Shown: piece after piece, positions 46,151 to 57,096 of the stretch | How positions within the stretch are numbered: position 1 is the first letter of the stretch | Layout of the letters: every line of letters starts with the position of its first letter | Assembly (NCBI GenBank): GCA_037783545.1 | Contig: JBBELK010000308.1 | Span: 2,542,001-2,606,000 of the forward strand | From: Henricia sp. BOLD:AAB3569 | Lineage: Eukaryota > Echinodermata > Asteroidea > Spinulosida > Echinasteridae | Direction: 5' to 3' | Length of the DNA: 64,000 nt | The notes under the pieces: generated by a model | What the model was told of the DNA's origin: nothing | The model's input: only the letters and a program-made list of their open reading frames with translations | The model's database searches: none | Position numbers and translations under genes: made by a program

Positions 46151-47895
46151 TGGTCCCATTAGCCTTTTTGAAGTATGGTGGACACAATAGGAGGGCGCAC
46201 TTAAAAGTGGGTATAATATAAAATCGAATAAAATGCAATATAACTGCATTTTTCACTTTGCACATTTTTATTACATTTATAATTCTGTCTCTATAATTAT
46301 AATTGCAACATGAAAATCATGTTTTTAGAAAGAAATACAATTGTTAAAAAAATTCATACACAAATAAAATTGCACCCTCTCCTTTTGTTCCGCCATACTC
46401 GCTGATAGCGAGGGACCTGCATGCATGGTTTGTCTTATTTTAACCCTAATGTAATTTGAAGGGGGGAAAAGTAAAACGCCCTGTAACACCAATTTCCCCG
46501 TTTCTGTACCCTTTTGTGATTGAGCATGCATGCTTTTTGCTCTTCTGAATACATTACATCTTTTTTGTTACCACAATTATCATCACAGACAGTGTGCTCT
46601 CTTCAATATTCTAAGTACGCCATGTCTCTACAAAAAACTATATTGTGTGAGCTCACGTATACCCAAATGTAGTACATGCAGCCCTTTTCAAGACTTTTAG
46701 TCGGGTATCTATGGGGGACCCCCCGTGCACCCCCCCCAGAACTAAACCAAACCAACTTTTTTAGGTGCATTTTATGGTCCTAAAACACATTTTTGATGTT
46801 AACAGTAAAAAAAAACCCGATGCATTCGGGTTATTCAAAATGGCGGCCAAAATGGCCGCCAAAATGGTGCAAAATCATATATTGGCCAAATAATATGATT
46901 AAAGCACTTAAAAAATGGCTAGTTATATGTTTTTGACCCTCGCAAATTCATTCCTGGGGTCCCTTTTTGTATCATGCTTCAAATTAAAAATGGCGGCCAA
47001 TATGGAGGCCAATATGGCTGCCAAAAGTGGCCAACTGTGAGCAAAATGATATACATGTATAATGGACAAAAATAATGATAAACACATACATACATGTAAC
47101 AAAAGTTATATGTTTTTGACCCTCGCAAATGTATTTCTGGGGTCCCATTTTTTCAATCATGCTTTAAATTCAAAATGGCGGCCAATATGGAGGCCAAAAG
47201 TGCCCAATATGAGAAAAATTATATACATGTTTAATGGACAAAAAAATACATGTACATTAAATGCAATCCCCAGAATTAACTTACAACCTTTTAGGGTGTC
47301 TTTTATGATCCTGAAGCATATCTGGGATACTAACAAGAAAAAAAAATGCTCTGGAGATGACCAAGATGGCGGCCAGTATGGCCGCTATTACATGTAATAT
47401 GTCCAAAATGGAAAAGATCATATATTAGCCAAATATAATATGATAAAATCATTTATAAAATTGCTAGTTATATGCTTTTGACTGTTTGAAAAATAATTCT
47501 GGCATCTCCTATTTTTCTATCATATATCATGCTCTAAATTCAAAATTGGCGACCAATATGGCTACCAAAAGTGGCCAAATGTAAGAAAAATGATATACAA
47601 TGACAACAAAATAATGCATAAATTAAATGCAACCCCCTTCCGCTAAACTAACCTCACCACCTTTGTATGATGCCTTTTAGAGTCCTGAAACAGTTTTGGA
47701 TGTTAACATTATTAAAATAAAATCTTCTAGAGACAAAGATGGTGGCCAATATGGCCGCCAAAAATGGTCTAAAATTAAAAGGATATCATAAGCCGAATAA
47801 TTAGCATTTATAAATTGCTATTCATATGTTCTTGACCCTCATTTATTACAACCAATATATGGCTGCCAAAATATGTTAAATTAATTAATTCAATG

Positions 47896-47896
<1 letters not shown>

Positions 47897-47937
<41 letters not shown>

Positions 47938-47940
47938 ACC
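47897..47940 (+). repeat. Poly(C) tract
   Basis: 41 consecutive C then ACC. It lies where other units of the inverted repeat have a shorter C run, so it is probably an expanded unit start. Confidence 0.9.
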
Positions 47941-48149
47941 CCCACACAACCCAATAACAACCTTTGGGTGCGTTGATCCACAAAAACTATTTGGATTTTA
48001 ACAGAGAAAAACCTGCGGCACTCGAGATATCCAAGATGCCGGCCAATATGGCTGACAAATCATATCACCCATATGATGCAATAGAAATTAATAAAATGGT
48101 TAGTTACTGGTATATGTTCTCTACCCTCAACAATCATCTTTATGCTACC

Positions 48150-48760
48150 CTTTTTTACTTTAAATTCCATAATATGCGATCAGCATATGCGGCCAAATGA
48201 GAAAAATGTCTGCTGTGCTGGCTGGGCTAGTGCGTTTTCCCTTGCTCGCTTTTAAAAGGGATCCAATGAAACTGAAACTTCCCTTACTGTAGCATTGGCA
48301 TATTGGATAGTTGTCTCCCCAGTACATGTAACCCAAGGGATGCATCTTTATGGAAATATCGCACAGGACAACTGCCCATCCTAATCCCTCTATTGCTTGC
48401 TGGTTTCTATCATGTTAAGGAGTGTACGATTAAACTGCTCTATAAGCACATCCAAATTCGAATTGTATTGAGTTGTTCACATTTTGTGTACTCAAATAAT
48501 TATGCCCTGCACTTCAATACCGTTGCCGTTTCTAGAATCGCTCTTTCCCACTTTAGACTCCCTCTTCACGAACAACAAACACCCCATTGTCTCATGATCC
48601 CATATCTGTGTCTCTCAGATCATATTTGTTGTGATCATGGAAAAACCATTTTGGTGGTCATACCAGCCTCATTTAACTTCAAACATGATAAAAATACCAA
48701 GATGACAACTGATAAGGGTGAACAACATCATTTAATTTATGTTTTATAATTTGTTTTTGG
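48150..48760. other. Unpaired centre of the long inverted repeat
   Basis: Sequence without a partner in the other arm. A plus-strand frame (48303-48749, 148 codons, opening MDSCLPSTCNPRDASLWKYR) has no recognised domain; length alone is weak support for coding. Confidence 0.4.
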
Positions 48761-51118
48761 CCAATTATATATCATTTTTCTTACATTCAGCTACACTTGA
48801 CAGCCATATTGATCGCCGTCTTGAATTTAAAGCATGGTAGCACACCAGATAAACAGTTGTGAGTAAAAAATATATATAACTAAACATTTAAATCATTATT
48901 TTGCTATAAATATATGACCTTTTCTATTTTGGAATTTCTTTAGTGACCATATTGGCCACCATCTTGGATATCGCCAGACAATTTTTTAATTAACATGTTT
49001 TGTGACCTCAAAGGTGCAACAGTTTTTATTTTATTTTTATCTTTATTATGTGTCATTTTTCTCATATTTGGCCACTTTTGGCAGCTACAGTGATCGCCAT
49101 CTTCAAGCTGTGGGTTATTTTTGGCCCATTATATATCATTCTCCTCATATATGGCCACTTTTGGCAGCCATTTTGAATTTGGAGCATGGTAGAAAATCTT
49201 TAAAATAACATTTGTGAGGTTAAGAAACATAACTATATAGCAATTTTATAAATGATTGTCATTATTTGGCTAATATACATCTATGATCTTTTTCATTTTG
49301 GACCATTTTTAGTGGCCATATTGGCCGCCATTTTAGATATCTCCAGAGCATTTCATTGTATTAACATGCAAAATATGCTTTATGATCACAAAGGGCTCCC
49401 CAATAAGTTGGTGTGGGTTAGTTCTGGGTGGTTGCCTTTAATGTATGTGTTTATCATTATTTTTTGTATATTATATATCATTATTTTTTTTTCATATTTT
49501 GCCATATTGGCCGCCATATTGGCCGCCATATTTAACTTGCAGCATGATAGTAAAATAGGGGACCCCAGAAATAAATTTGCGAGGGTCAAAAACACGTACC
49601 TTTTGTTATGTGTTTATTATTATTTTTGTCCATTATATATCATTTTTCTCATATTTGGCCAATTTTGGCAGCCATATTGGCCTCCATATTGGCCGTCATT
49701 TTGAATTTGAAGCATGATAGAAAAAAGGGGACCCCATGATTAAATTTGCGAGGGTCAAAAACATATAACTTTTGTTATGTATGTGTTTATCATTATTTTT
49801 GTCCAATATATATCATTTTGCTCACAGTTGGCCACTTTTGGCAGCCATATTGGCCTCCATATTGGCCGCCATTTTGAATTTGGAGCATGATACAAAAAAA
49901 GGGACCCCAGGAATGAATTTGCGAGGGTCAAACACATATAACTAGCCATTTTGTAAGTGCTTTAATCATATTATTTGGCCAATATATGATTTTGCACCAT
50001 TTTGGCGGCCATTTTGGCCGCCATTTTGAATAACCCGAATGCATCGGGATTTTTTTACTGTTAACATCAAAAATGTGTTTTAGGACCATAAAATGCACCT
50101 AAAAAAGTTGGTTTGGTTTAGTTCTGGGGGGGGTGCACGGGGGGTCCCCCATAGATACCCGACTATTTGGCCCGTTTTTGTTTTAAAAAAACGGCTTCCG
50201 TAATTCAGTCTGTGGAGCACATACTCCAAACACACAAAAGACGTATTTTGAATAATCGCAAAGACCTGGAAATGAGCAATTTCTTTTCTTTTTTATTTAA
50301 ATTTTTTTTTTTTTGACTAGACCGACTGTCTAGTACGGGCTTGGTTTTGTCTGCGGCCGTTGCAACAAAAAGCTGTTTCCTTTCTTCATGGTTAGACAAG
50401 GCCTGAACATGCTAAACCTGACTTTCTACTCACAAACGGAAACACCACCCGATCTTGTTACAAAATAGTTACATTCGTTGTAAAACTTGCCACTGAATGT
50501 ATCAACGAGGGAAGAGTTCTCGCACGAAGTTGTCCGCCATCTTGAAGAAAAAGGGTTATTGTTTTTGGCGGGAAAATGACCGCGTGACGTAACTTCAAAC
50601 AATGGTTGTTTAAAATAAAAAATATAATAGTTTTGAGTTTAAACAGCAAATTGTAAGTCAATTTGAGCAACGTTGTTCAATGTTTTAAACAACTTCGCTC
50701 TAAAGAGCAAGATTTTAAACAGCGTTTTCTGTATGGAATGCCACGACCTTTCAAACAAGTTTTCTGTAAATTACAATACATCGGCAGTTTTATGTTAGGG
50801 TAAGACCCGATTAGTCTAAACGAACGCACCCAATGATCGGTTGGTATTTCGGGATGACACCAAAGTCCCCGAACAATTATTACCAGCCGTACAGTTAATT
50901 ATAGTAGTTGCTCGAAGTGGCACTTTAATACAGGTGTATTGTCCGTGCGTTCAATTGATATTTTTCTAGAAACATAAAACTTATTCGCTTTCAAATGAGA
51001 CATCAACGAAAACATCGACCAACGTTTAGTTATCGAACATTACTGTCAATATTTCGAATTATTGGCGGTCCGCCAATAATTCAACTCACGGCAAGGCGTA
51101 GACTTGCCCAAGGGTTTG

Positions 51119-51275
51119 GTCTGTAATGCGCAGCGTATAGGACGCCCTCTGGATTGGTGGCCTGTCTAATCTCTTTCTGCTGTTTCTTCTGTCACAGAAA
51201 GTCTTACGAGACAGAAGAAAAGAGATGCGACAGGCCACTCCACAGCAGGACGCGCTTTACGCCGCGCATTACAGA
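51119..51275. mobile_element. Short TIR element (CTGTAATGCGC)
   Basis: CTGTAATGCGCAGCGTATAG left and CGCCGCGCATTACAG right, with GGTGGCCTGTC / GACAGGCCACT also inverted and a CTTTCTGC-rich centre. Confidence 0.78.
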
Positions 51276-51278
51276 TCT

Positions 51279-51516
51279 GGGGCCAATTTCATAAAGCTGT
51301 TTAGCAGAAATATTGGCTTAATCCAAAATTTGTTTGCTTCATAAAAATGGGTTAATAGTCAAAATTGTATGTCAACTTATGTTCTTAGCAAGAATAGCAG
51401 AACACCAGTCGTAATACACATCATAGGGCCTATCAGATTTTGACTGAAAACCTATTTTTATAAAACAAAGACATTTTGGATTAAGCACATTTTTCTGCTA
51501 AACAGCTTTATGAAAT
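51279..51516. mobile_element. TGCTAAACAGCTTTATGAAAT element, full TIRs
   Basis: GGGGCCAATTTCATAAAGCTG and CTGCTAAACAGCTTTATGAAAT form inverted ends. The promoter-like duplication begins exactly at its right edge. Confidence 0.82.
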
Positions 51517-51725
51517 GCATAGTTCCGAGATTGCCCAGTTAACCCCGCCCCTTAGATATTGTTGCTATGTGCTCACAAGCCATCGCAAAAAAATGGCGAC
51601 ACAACGTACAAAGCAACGGGACTCGGCATGGAAAGCAAAGATTCATTGGAGAAAACTCAAAGGTATTTATGTTTTGGGGTCGACAGTTACCGTAGCACAC
51701 ACTGAGCAAAGGGTAATGCAAATAT
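51513..51725 (+). repeat. Duplicated promoter-plus-first-exon-like segment, copy 2
   Basis: Second copy of the segment at 26490-26700. The ATG at 51593 opens MATQRTKQRDSAWKAKIHW, with the same CAAAG|GTATTT donor-like junction. About seven substitutions separate the copies, and those in the first 23 codons are mostly amino-acid changing. It abuts the right end of the repeat at 51279-51516 and lacks the X-box found in copy 1. Confidence 0.5.
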
Positions 51726-53667
51726 GATGTTTTTTCGTTAAAATAAAGTAAATGCTTTCAAAATTCATTCGGAAATAGACAAAAAATCGAATTTGCTGAG
51801 AACCACGGAACTTTAAATGAATTAGAAGAATATTTCGAAGCAAACAATTTCTTTTTACAGTTTTGCTTGTCTGTACAAAGTAATTATTTTAACACAAAGA
51901 AAGACAGACTGCGCCGCGGCGCATTCAGAAATAAAAGAGGCGTTATAGATTCGGCAAGGGAAATATGGAGATATTGGCATGGGATTGGTTTTCAGTTGCC
52001 CGACTCCAAAATGCCGAGCTAAAAATACCACCGTGCCGAATTGTGTTCGTGCTTTTGTGCGCATGCGTGTGTTGGTTGCAGATCACGGATTGGTTGATTG
52101 TACAATGATAGTGCAATGACATTATGAGCACAATTATATCTAACTGTGCGCGTGCTGGCGTACAAATTTGGCACGACAGCAAACTCGTCACGGTACGGCC
52201 CGGCCTCGCAGTATAACATCACCCGAGCCGCTCTCCGCGTGTAAACGAATTAACGGCAGTATATGACATCTCGCCGGACGTCCGTAATCAAAGAACCTGC
52301 GAAAAGCGAGGACCATTGTGACCATGGCTTGAGACTGTGTAACGCAGTCGCTCAACTTAATTAACTCGTTTCTTCTCGCTTGCGTGAAGGCACGGTGGCA
52401 GACATTGTCTCGGCGATATATACGGTGGAAAGACGCGGAGAAACCTCGCGAGAGGGCGTTGAAATATGATCTGTTTTTACTTCTGATATTTCGGTTGGAA
52501 TTGGCTCGTGTTTTCAACAACTGGGTCGCAAGATAGGCGGTCTGTTTCACAGTACACGTATGAAGCTGCTTGTGTTTTCAGTGGTTGTTGAATATCGAGC
52601 ATCGCCTTGTTTATATGGCAGTGTATGATGTAGGACAAGGGCCTAATTCCTGTTAACCGCTCGGGTTATTTCACATGGACATCTTTTACAGAGAGCAGCT
52701 GAAACTTGCCTTAACTCAGAGCAGTCACAATGTCATTGTGTGTCGTGCATGAGTAGGCACTTTGTGGCTCTATTGCCACATTTAAATAAGAAAACATGTC
52801 CTCTATCATGGCCGCCAGTGTAAAGGGTCTATGTGTTCCTTGGGTATCACTCTTGTGCATGCGTAAAGAGACCAATGGAGTCCTCATGGTCAAATGGGCT
52901 GCGATGTACCAAATAAACTTACTTCACGTTGATAATTAGACTTTATGCTATAGAATAAAAAAAAACACGTCAGGGTTAAACTTAACCGGTCTTTTATACC
53001 GCGTTTTGCGTATTTCCATTTTGAGAGGAAATAGACGTCAATAGCACACGTCACCTCCCCTATATAAGTCATGGGCCAAAATCTGTAGGAGGCCTAGAAA
53101 TTGAGTTTCGTCTTAACTTTTTATGGGCAACTTAAAATTAAGTGATCTTTACTAAATCGATAGTGCTGAATACGAATCTGGTTGTTCACATCGTCCAAAT
53201 TTGCACATTAACCCAGGTGACAATTTTTTTCTAAAGGGGCATGAAATTTAATGTTTTCCATATTCAAAAATTCATAAAAAAATTAACCGTTTGACCTACG
53301 ATCTTGATTATACAATCCTTAATAAAGGAAGGTAGTGCCTTTTGGAAATAAGTTTAAGTTTATTTTCTCACATTTTGTGCATGGGGGATAACATTTTGCC
53401 GTTCACTTTTTTGAAAGGGGAAATTTAATTAGTGACTTCTAATCACACATTTATTTGTCTTATATTTAATTACACATTTATTTGGCTTATATCTATTTTA
53501 AATGTATAGGCCATGCATATGTTGCATCTGTGAAGTGTATGGCTGAGGAATGGATGTAAGATAAAGTTCAAGAAGATCAAAACTTTAAGATGTAACGTTT
53601 ATAATCTAAATAAATTAGAATGTTTTATTGTTAATTTTTGCAATTTAAAGTCAGAAAGTTAAAAACA
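51726..53667. other. No gene supported; CpG-bearing stretch
   Basis: 51890-52560 is richer in CpG than its surroundings, with TGTGCGCATGCGTG (NRF1-like) near 52057 and a 120-codon arginine-rich minus frame (52188-52550) that is unrecognised. Could be a promoter region. Confidence 0.3.
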
Positions 53668-53792
53668 GTTGTACAGTAAAACCTGTCTATAGTGGCCACT
53701 CATCTTTGGTCCCAAATGCCATTTGTATAATGCTAAAAGTAACCTCAATAAAAAGGCCACCTGTTATAATAGTGGCCAGTTTGTTTAGGCTC
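53668..53792 (+). mobile_element. AGTGGCCAC element fragment
   Basis: ACAGTAAAACCTGTCTATAGTGGCCACTC and the CCCAAATGCCATTTGTATAATGC segment match 24460-24560. The right end is not clear. Confidence 0.65.
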
Positions 53793-54089
53793 GATTTGTA
53801 GCCCAAATATGTATGCTTAAAGTAGTATAGTTGTTTTTTCTTTAATAAATTATGTTAGTGTTTTATAGACGATTTTGTAAAAATGTTCCAACTAACCCCA
53901 CTCTCCCTACATGTAATTTGACTTAAAAACGTGTTCCCCCCCCCCCCGCCCCCCTTCCCCTAACTAAAATGCAATGCCCAGTCTCGTTCCCCAGTGACAA
54001 AAATCCCGGCTACGGCGCTGAAACAAAGATATTATGGCAAATTATCACTATTTGGACCAAAAAAATGGGCAAGAAAATCTCCAAATAAG

Positions 54090-54166
54090 TATAGCTCTAA
54101 TGGTAGGGCGTCTGCACGTTGAGCAGAAGGTCCGCAGTTCGAATCCTGGTGGAGCCGAGTTGCTTT
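54090..54166 (+). pseudogene. tRNA-Asn-like pseudogene or SINE head
   Basis: TAGCTCTAATGGTAG (A box) and GCAGTTCGAATCC (B box) flank a perfect TCTGC/GCAGA anticodon stem with GTT in the loop position. The acceptor stem does not close and the T stem is poor, so it is not a functional tRNA gene. Confidence 0.5.
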
Positions 54167-55179
54167 ATACTGCATCCAGATTTCCCAAAATGGACATTTT
54201 GTCAACATTTGTATCGAATTTATTCACCCTGGCGCGGCGGTCCCTGGATTATAATCCCTAAAAATAATAACTTATTCAAGTTAAGACGAAGCTCAATATT
54301 TCTAGGCCTCTTACAAATTTTCGCCCATCGCCTATATATTACGATTGCAGTCACAGAATTATTCATTGCTAATGGGGATAGACCTATATACTGACTGCAA
54401 CTGGGTTCCTTTTTCATTCTCAATCATAATGCCATACATGTTAGCACGGCCATGGCACTGAGCTTTATTGGGCCAGGGTGGATCGGGATCCAGGCTACTG
54501 TAATCCTAACTCGTGTCCAGATTAACGCGACGACACTGCATTTTGCAATAGCAGCGATAGCTCGAGGTTGAGAAAAACCGCGTGAGAAAGCGGCTTAAAT
54601 AGTGCAAATGGTTCAAATGTGAACAAGTGAAATATTATTCAGCATGTCTCAAACTACTTAATCCGAAAAATATAGTTGCCCCTAAAAAGTTAAAACGAAA
54701 CTGCAAGATACGGGCCTTTGGCCCATGGCCTACTATTGGCGCCGGACTCCATGTCGGGCGCCACGTTCGCTACTAGTCCTCGTCGAGATTTCAGAATATT
54801 CAACTATTTTTGCAGTTTAATGGATAAACATATTCTTAAATAAATGGCCAAAACGCGATGTTGACCTTTTGAAAAACACTTTCTGTGCTCTCAGTGCGTC
54901 GATTCTAAAACTGTTTCTCTTTTGCAAATCGGAATAATGAAGTTTTAAGTCCGCGAATACGGGGTGTGAACGACCTGTGGATGTTTACCGGGCGTAAATT
55001 CCACCCCCACTCACACAGTACCATACTTCAGTGTTCATTCTGCATCTGAAGTAAACAGATGCAGTTCTGTACTAGTACATAATGTGTATGGCGACACCAG
55101 AGCTGAGAAAATTGCATCAACTTCAGTTTAAAACGGCTAAAACATTGTGCATTAGGACTTTGGAAAAATCAAGAACTTG

Positions 55180-55360
55180 GCCGGTAAGAGCCGCATAGGC
55201 AGGGTGTGCCACACATGGGAGACGCACAGTGGTTGGTCGATCAGTGCGTTGTTATCTACAAGTTCACTACATTCAACAAACGTCTGTTCTGATCAAGAAT
55301 TTTTGAAGAAAATTGTCTTTCTTTTGGGGAGAGTATACATTTTAACTTCAAACAGAAAAA
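55180..55360 (+). repeat. Dispersed repeat (AAGAGCCGC.AGGCAGGGTG), copy 2
   Basis: GTAAGAGCCGCATAGGCAGGG, GATCAGTGCGTTGTTATC and TTTTGGGGAGAGTATACA match copy 1. Confidence 0.55.
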
Positions 55361-56478
55361 AAACCCGTTTCGTCAAGCTAATGTGCATGCTACAGGCCAA
55401 CAGTACCGCAGATAAGGTTCCTACCATGTCTTGGAAAAAAGAAGAACAAAAAGACTACTCCTTCATTTTCCATCTTTCAAACAGCAACATACACCGTTTC
55501 GCTTATTGCGGCAAGAATTTTTTTACAATGAATTTTCAGTTAATTTGATTAATTATCGAGGGCACTACTTGCAATATGACTTTTTCCCCTTTTTAATTCG
55601 AAAACAAAAAGTCTCGCAGAAGAGCAAAGGAACAATAAAGCATTGTTGTGGCGGCCACCAATTAAATAATTGAAGGTTGGAGATTTTAAAACCACGGGTG
55701 CGTTTTTAGCGGGAATTAGAAACGCAATTGTAAACATCGACACGGATTTCCCGCCACGAGGAAACTCATTTAGCGAAAACCTTCTACGCACCGCTGCAAA
55801 TAATCTGAATTAACGAATTAACCGAGAGCAGGGAAGAAAGAAAGCAAGGTCAATTCTCAACAAAAGAAGTGTCCTTGTGTGTATATAAATTTTGGCCCGG
55901 TGCAATTTTCTCCGAGCAACAATGAAAGTGATATAACGACCATCCAACAGTCTTACAGGGGCGATTTTCGAATGCAGGCGACGTCTCCGGCCGGAAGCTA
56001 CCATGCCCTACATGCTATTCAAAAATCTACGCAATTCAAGGTGCAGGCACAGTCGACCAGAAATTGGCCAAGGCTACACTCTCAGAACGCTGGTTAAAAT
56101 ATCACTGGTTAAAAATCAGTTGGTTAAAAATCTCCCAATGTTGGTTAAATTCTCCGAGTTGGGTAAATTTTTCTTTAACCAGGGGTTGGTTAAGAAATAT
56201 ACTGCTTTCTGGTTGGGTAAACTGCGGGTTGTGTAAAATATAAGATCAGAGGGCTGTATTTTAACCAACTGTGGTTATAATTCATACCCCCCACAAAGCG
56301 AAAGTTGGTTAAAAAATTCGCCCAACCATGTCACGTGGTGTCCAGTGAAAGCTACCATTGGTTAGTGACTAGATTGTCTGCAGAAAAGCAGCAGCGATAA
56401 AATGCCAACGCGCGTTCGTTTCGTGTGGGTGTGCCTTGTACGTGTAAAACTATACACAAACGTATACAGGACTGTGTC

Positions 56479-56547
56479 ATGGCGGATGTGTTGACGGCAA
56501 ATTTGCAAAATGTAGTCGTGTTTCCGAGCCGAAACAACTAATATAAG
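56479..56547 (+). other. Candidate 5' exon with short ORF and consensus donor
   Basis: A G-flanked start (GTC ATG GCG G) opens a 20-codon ORF, MADVLTANLQNVVVFPSRNN, then stops. Six bases later the sequence AAG|GTAAGT is a perfect splice donor. This fits a 5' UTR exon with an upstream ORF, or a first exon whose true frame differs. No downstream exon was found. Confidence 0.25.
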
Positions 56548-56694
56548 GTAAGTTCTGCCTCGTTAATTGTCTGGTCTGATCGGTGAATGGTGGGGAGACA
56601 TTTTAGTGGTTGCTAGCGGTCGGTTTTGGAAACCTTTCTCGAAAATTTAAGCCGAAAGTGTTATTTTTTACCCGTACGGGTTGTCACGAGTATA

Positions 56695-56812
56695 ACGTTA
56701 CTTACACGTTGTAGGCCGTGTGCACGTGCAGCGAGTGCGGGCCGCGCCACAAACTACATCATACATGTACACCATACTCGCTACGCACGGCCTATATACG
56801 TGTAACTTTTCC
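56695..56812. mobile_element. Short TIR element (GTTACACGTATATAGGCCGTG)
   Basis: TTACACGTTGTAGGCCGTGTG and CGCACGGCCTATATACGTGTAA are inverted; the arms also share GCAGCGAGT / ACTCGCT. Confidence 0.75.
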
Positions 56813-57096
56813 CCACCACTCCCGCCGAGCTGCCCCACCTAAGAGCAGGGTTGTCACTTTTTGAATGACAATTCTCCACCCGTGGGGAAAAATTTGGGTT
56901 ACAAACTCATCACCCATGGGGCAAAAGATGCACGTTTTGCTCCCTGTGCGCTGACAATTTAATTTCCATGCGTTTAAGTCCCACCCTGGGGCACGGAAAT
57001 CGTCGGACCAAATCCCCACCTAAGGGGTGGGGCATCGCGGGGTGGGGTAGCGCGGGGGAGGGTCGGGGGCAGTGATAGGTGCAATATTAATAATAA

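Larger units (their letters stand above)
46698..50165. mobile_element. 3.47 kb imperfect inverted repeat built of ATGGCGGCC units
   Basis: Terminal arms TAGTCGGGTATCTATGGGGG and CCCCCATAGATACCCGACTA are complementary, and the pairing continues through GGTTTGGTTTAGTTCTGG, TTAACATCAAAAATGTG and GACCCTCGCAAATT blocks to about 48,140 on the left and 48,760 on the right. Each arm holds four or so diverged units with the order C-rich, TTAACAG, AAGATGGCGGCCAATATGG, GACCCTCGCAAA. About a dozen ATGGCGGCC or GGCCGCCAT motifs occur. No transposase was seen; the central 600 bp contain an unrecognised 148-codon frame. Confidence 0.88.
53793..57096. other. Mostly unannotated
   Basis: Apart from the tRNA-like fragment, the dispersed repeat at 55180, the candidate exon at 56479 and the TIR element at 56695, there is a TTGGTTAAA-rich patch at 56090-56330 and GC-rich GGGGTGGGG DNA just before the array. 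Confidence 0.3.

Noticed and set aside
54090..54166. Functional tRNA-Asn gene
   Set aside because: Anticodon stem is good but acceptor and T stems do not pair.
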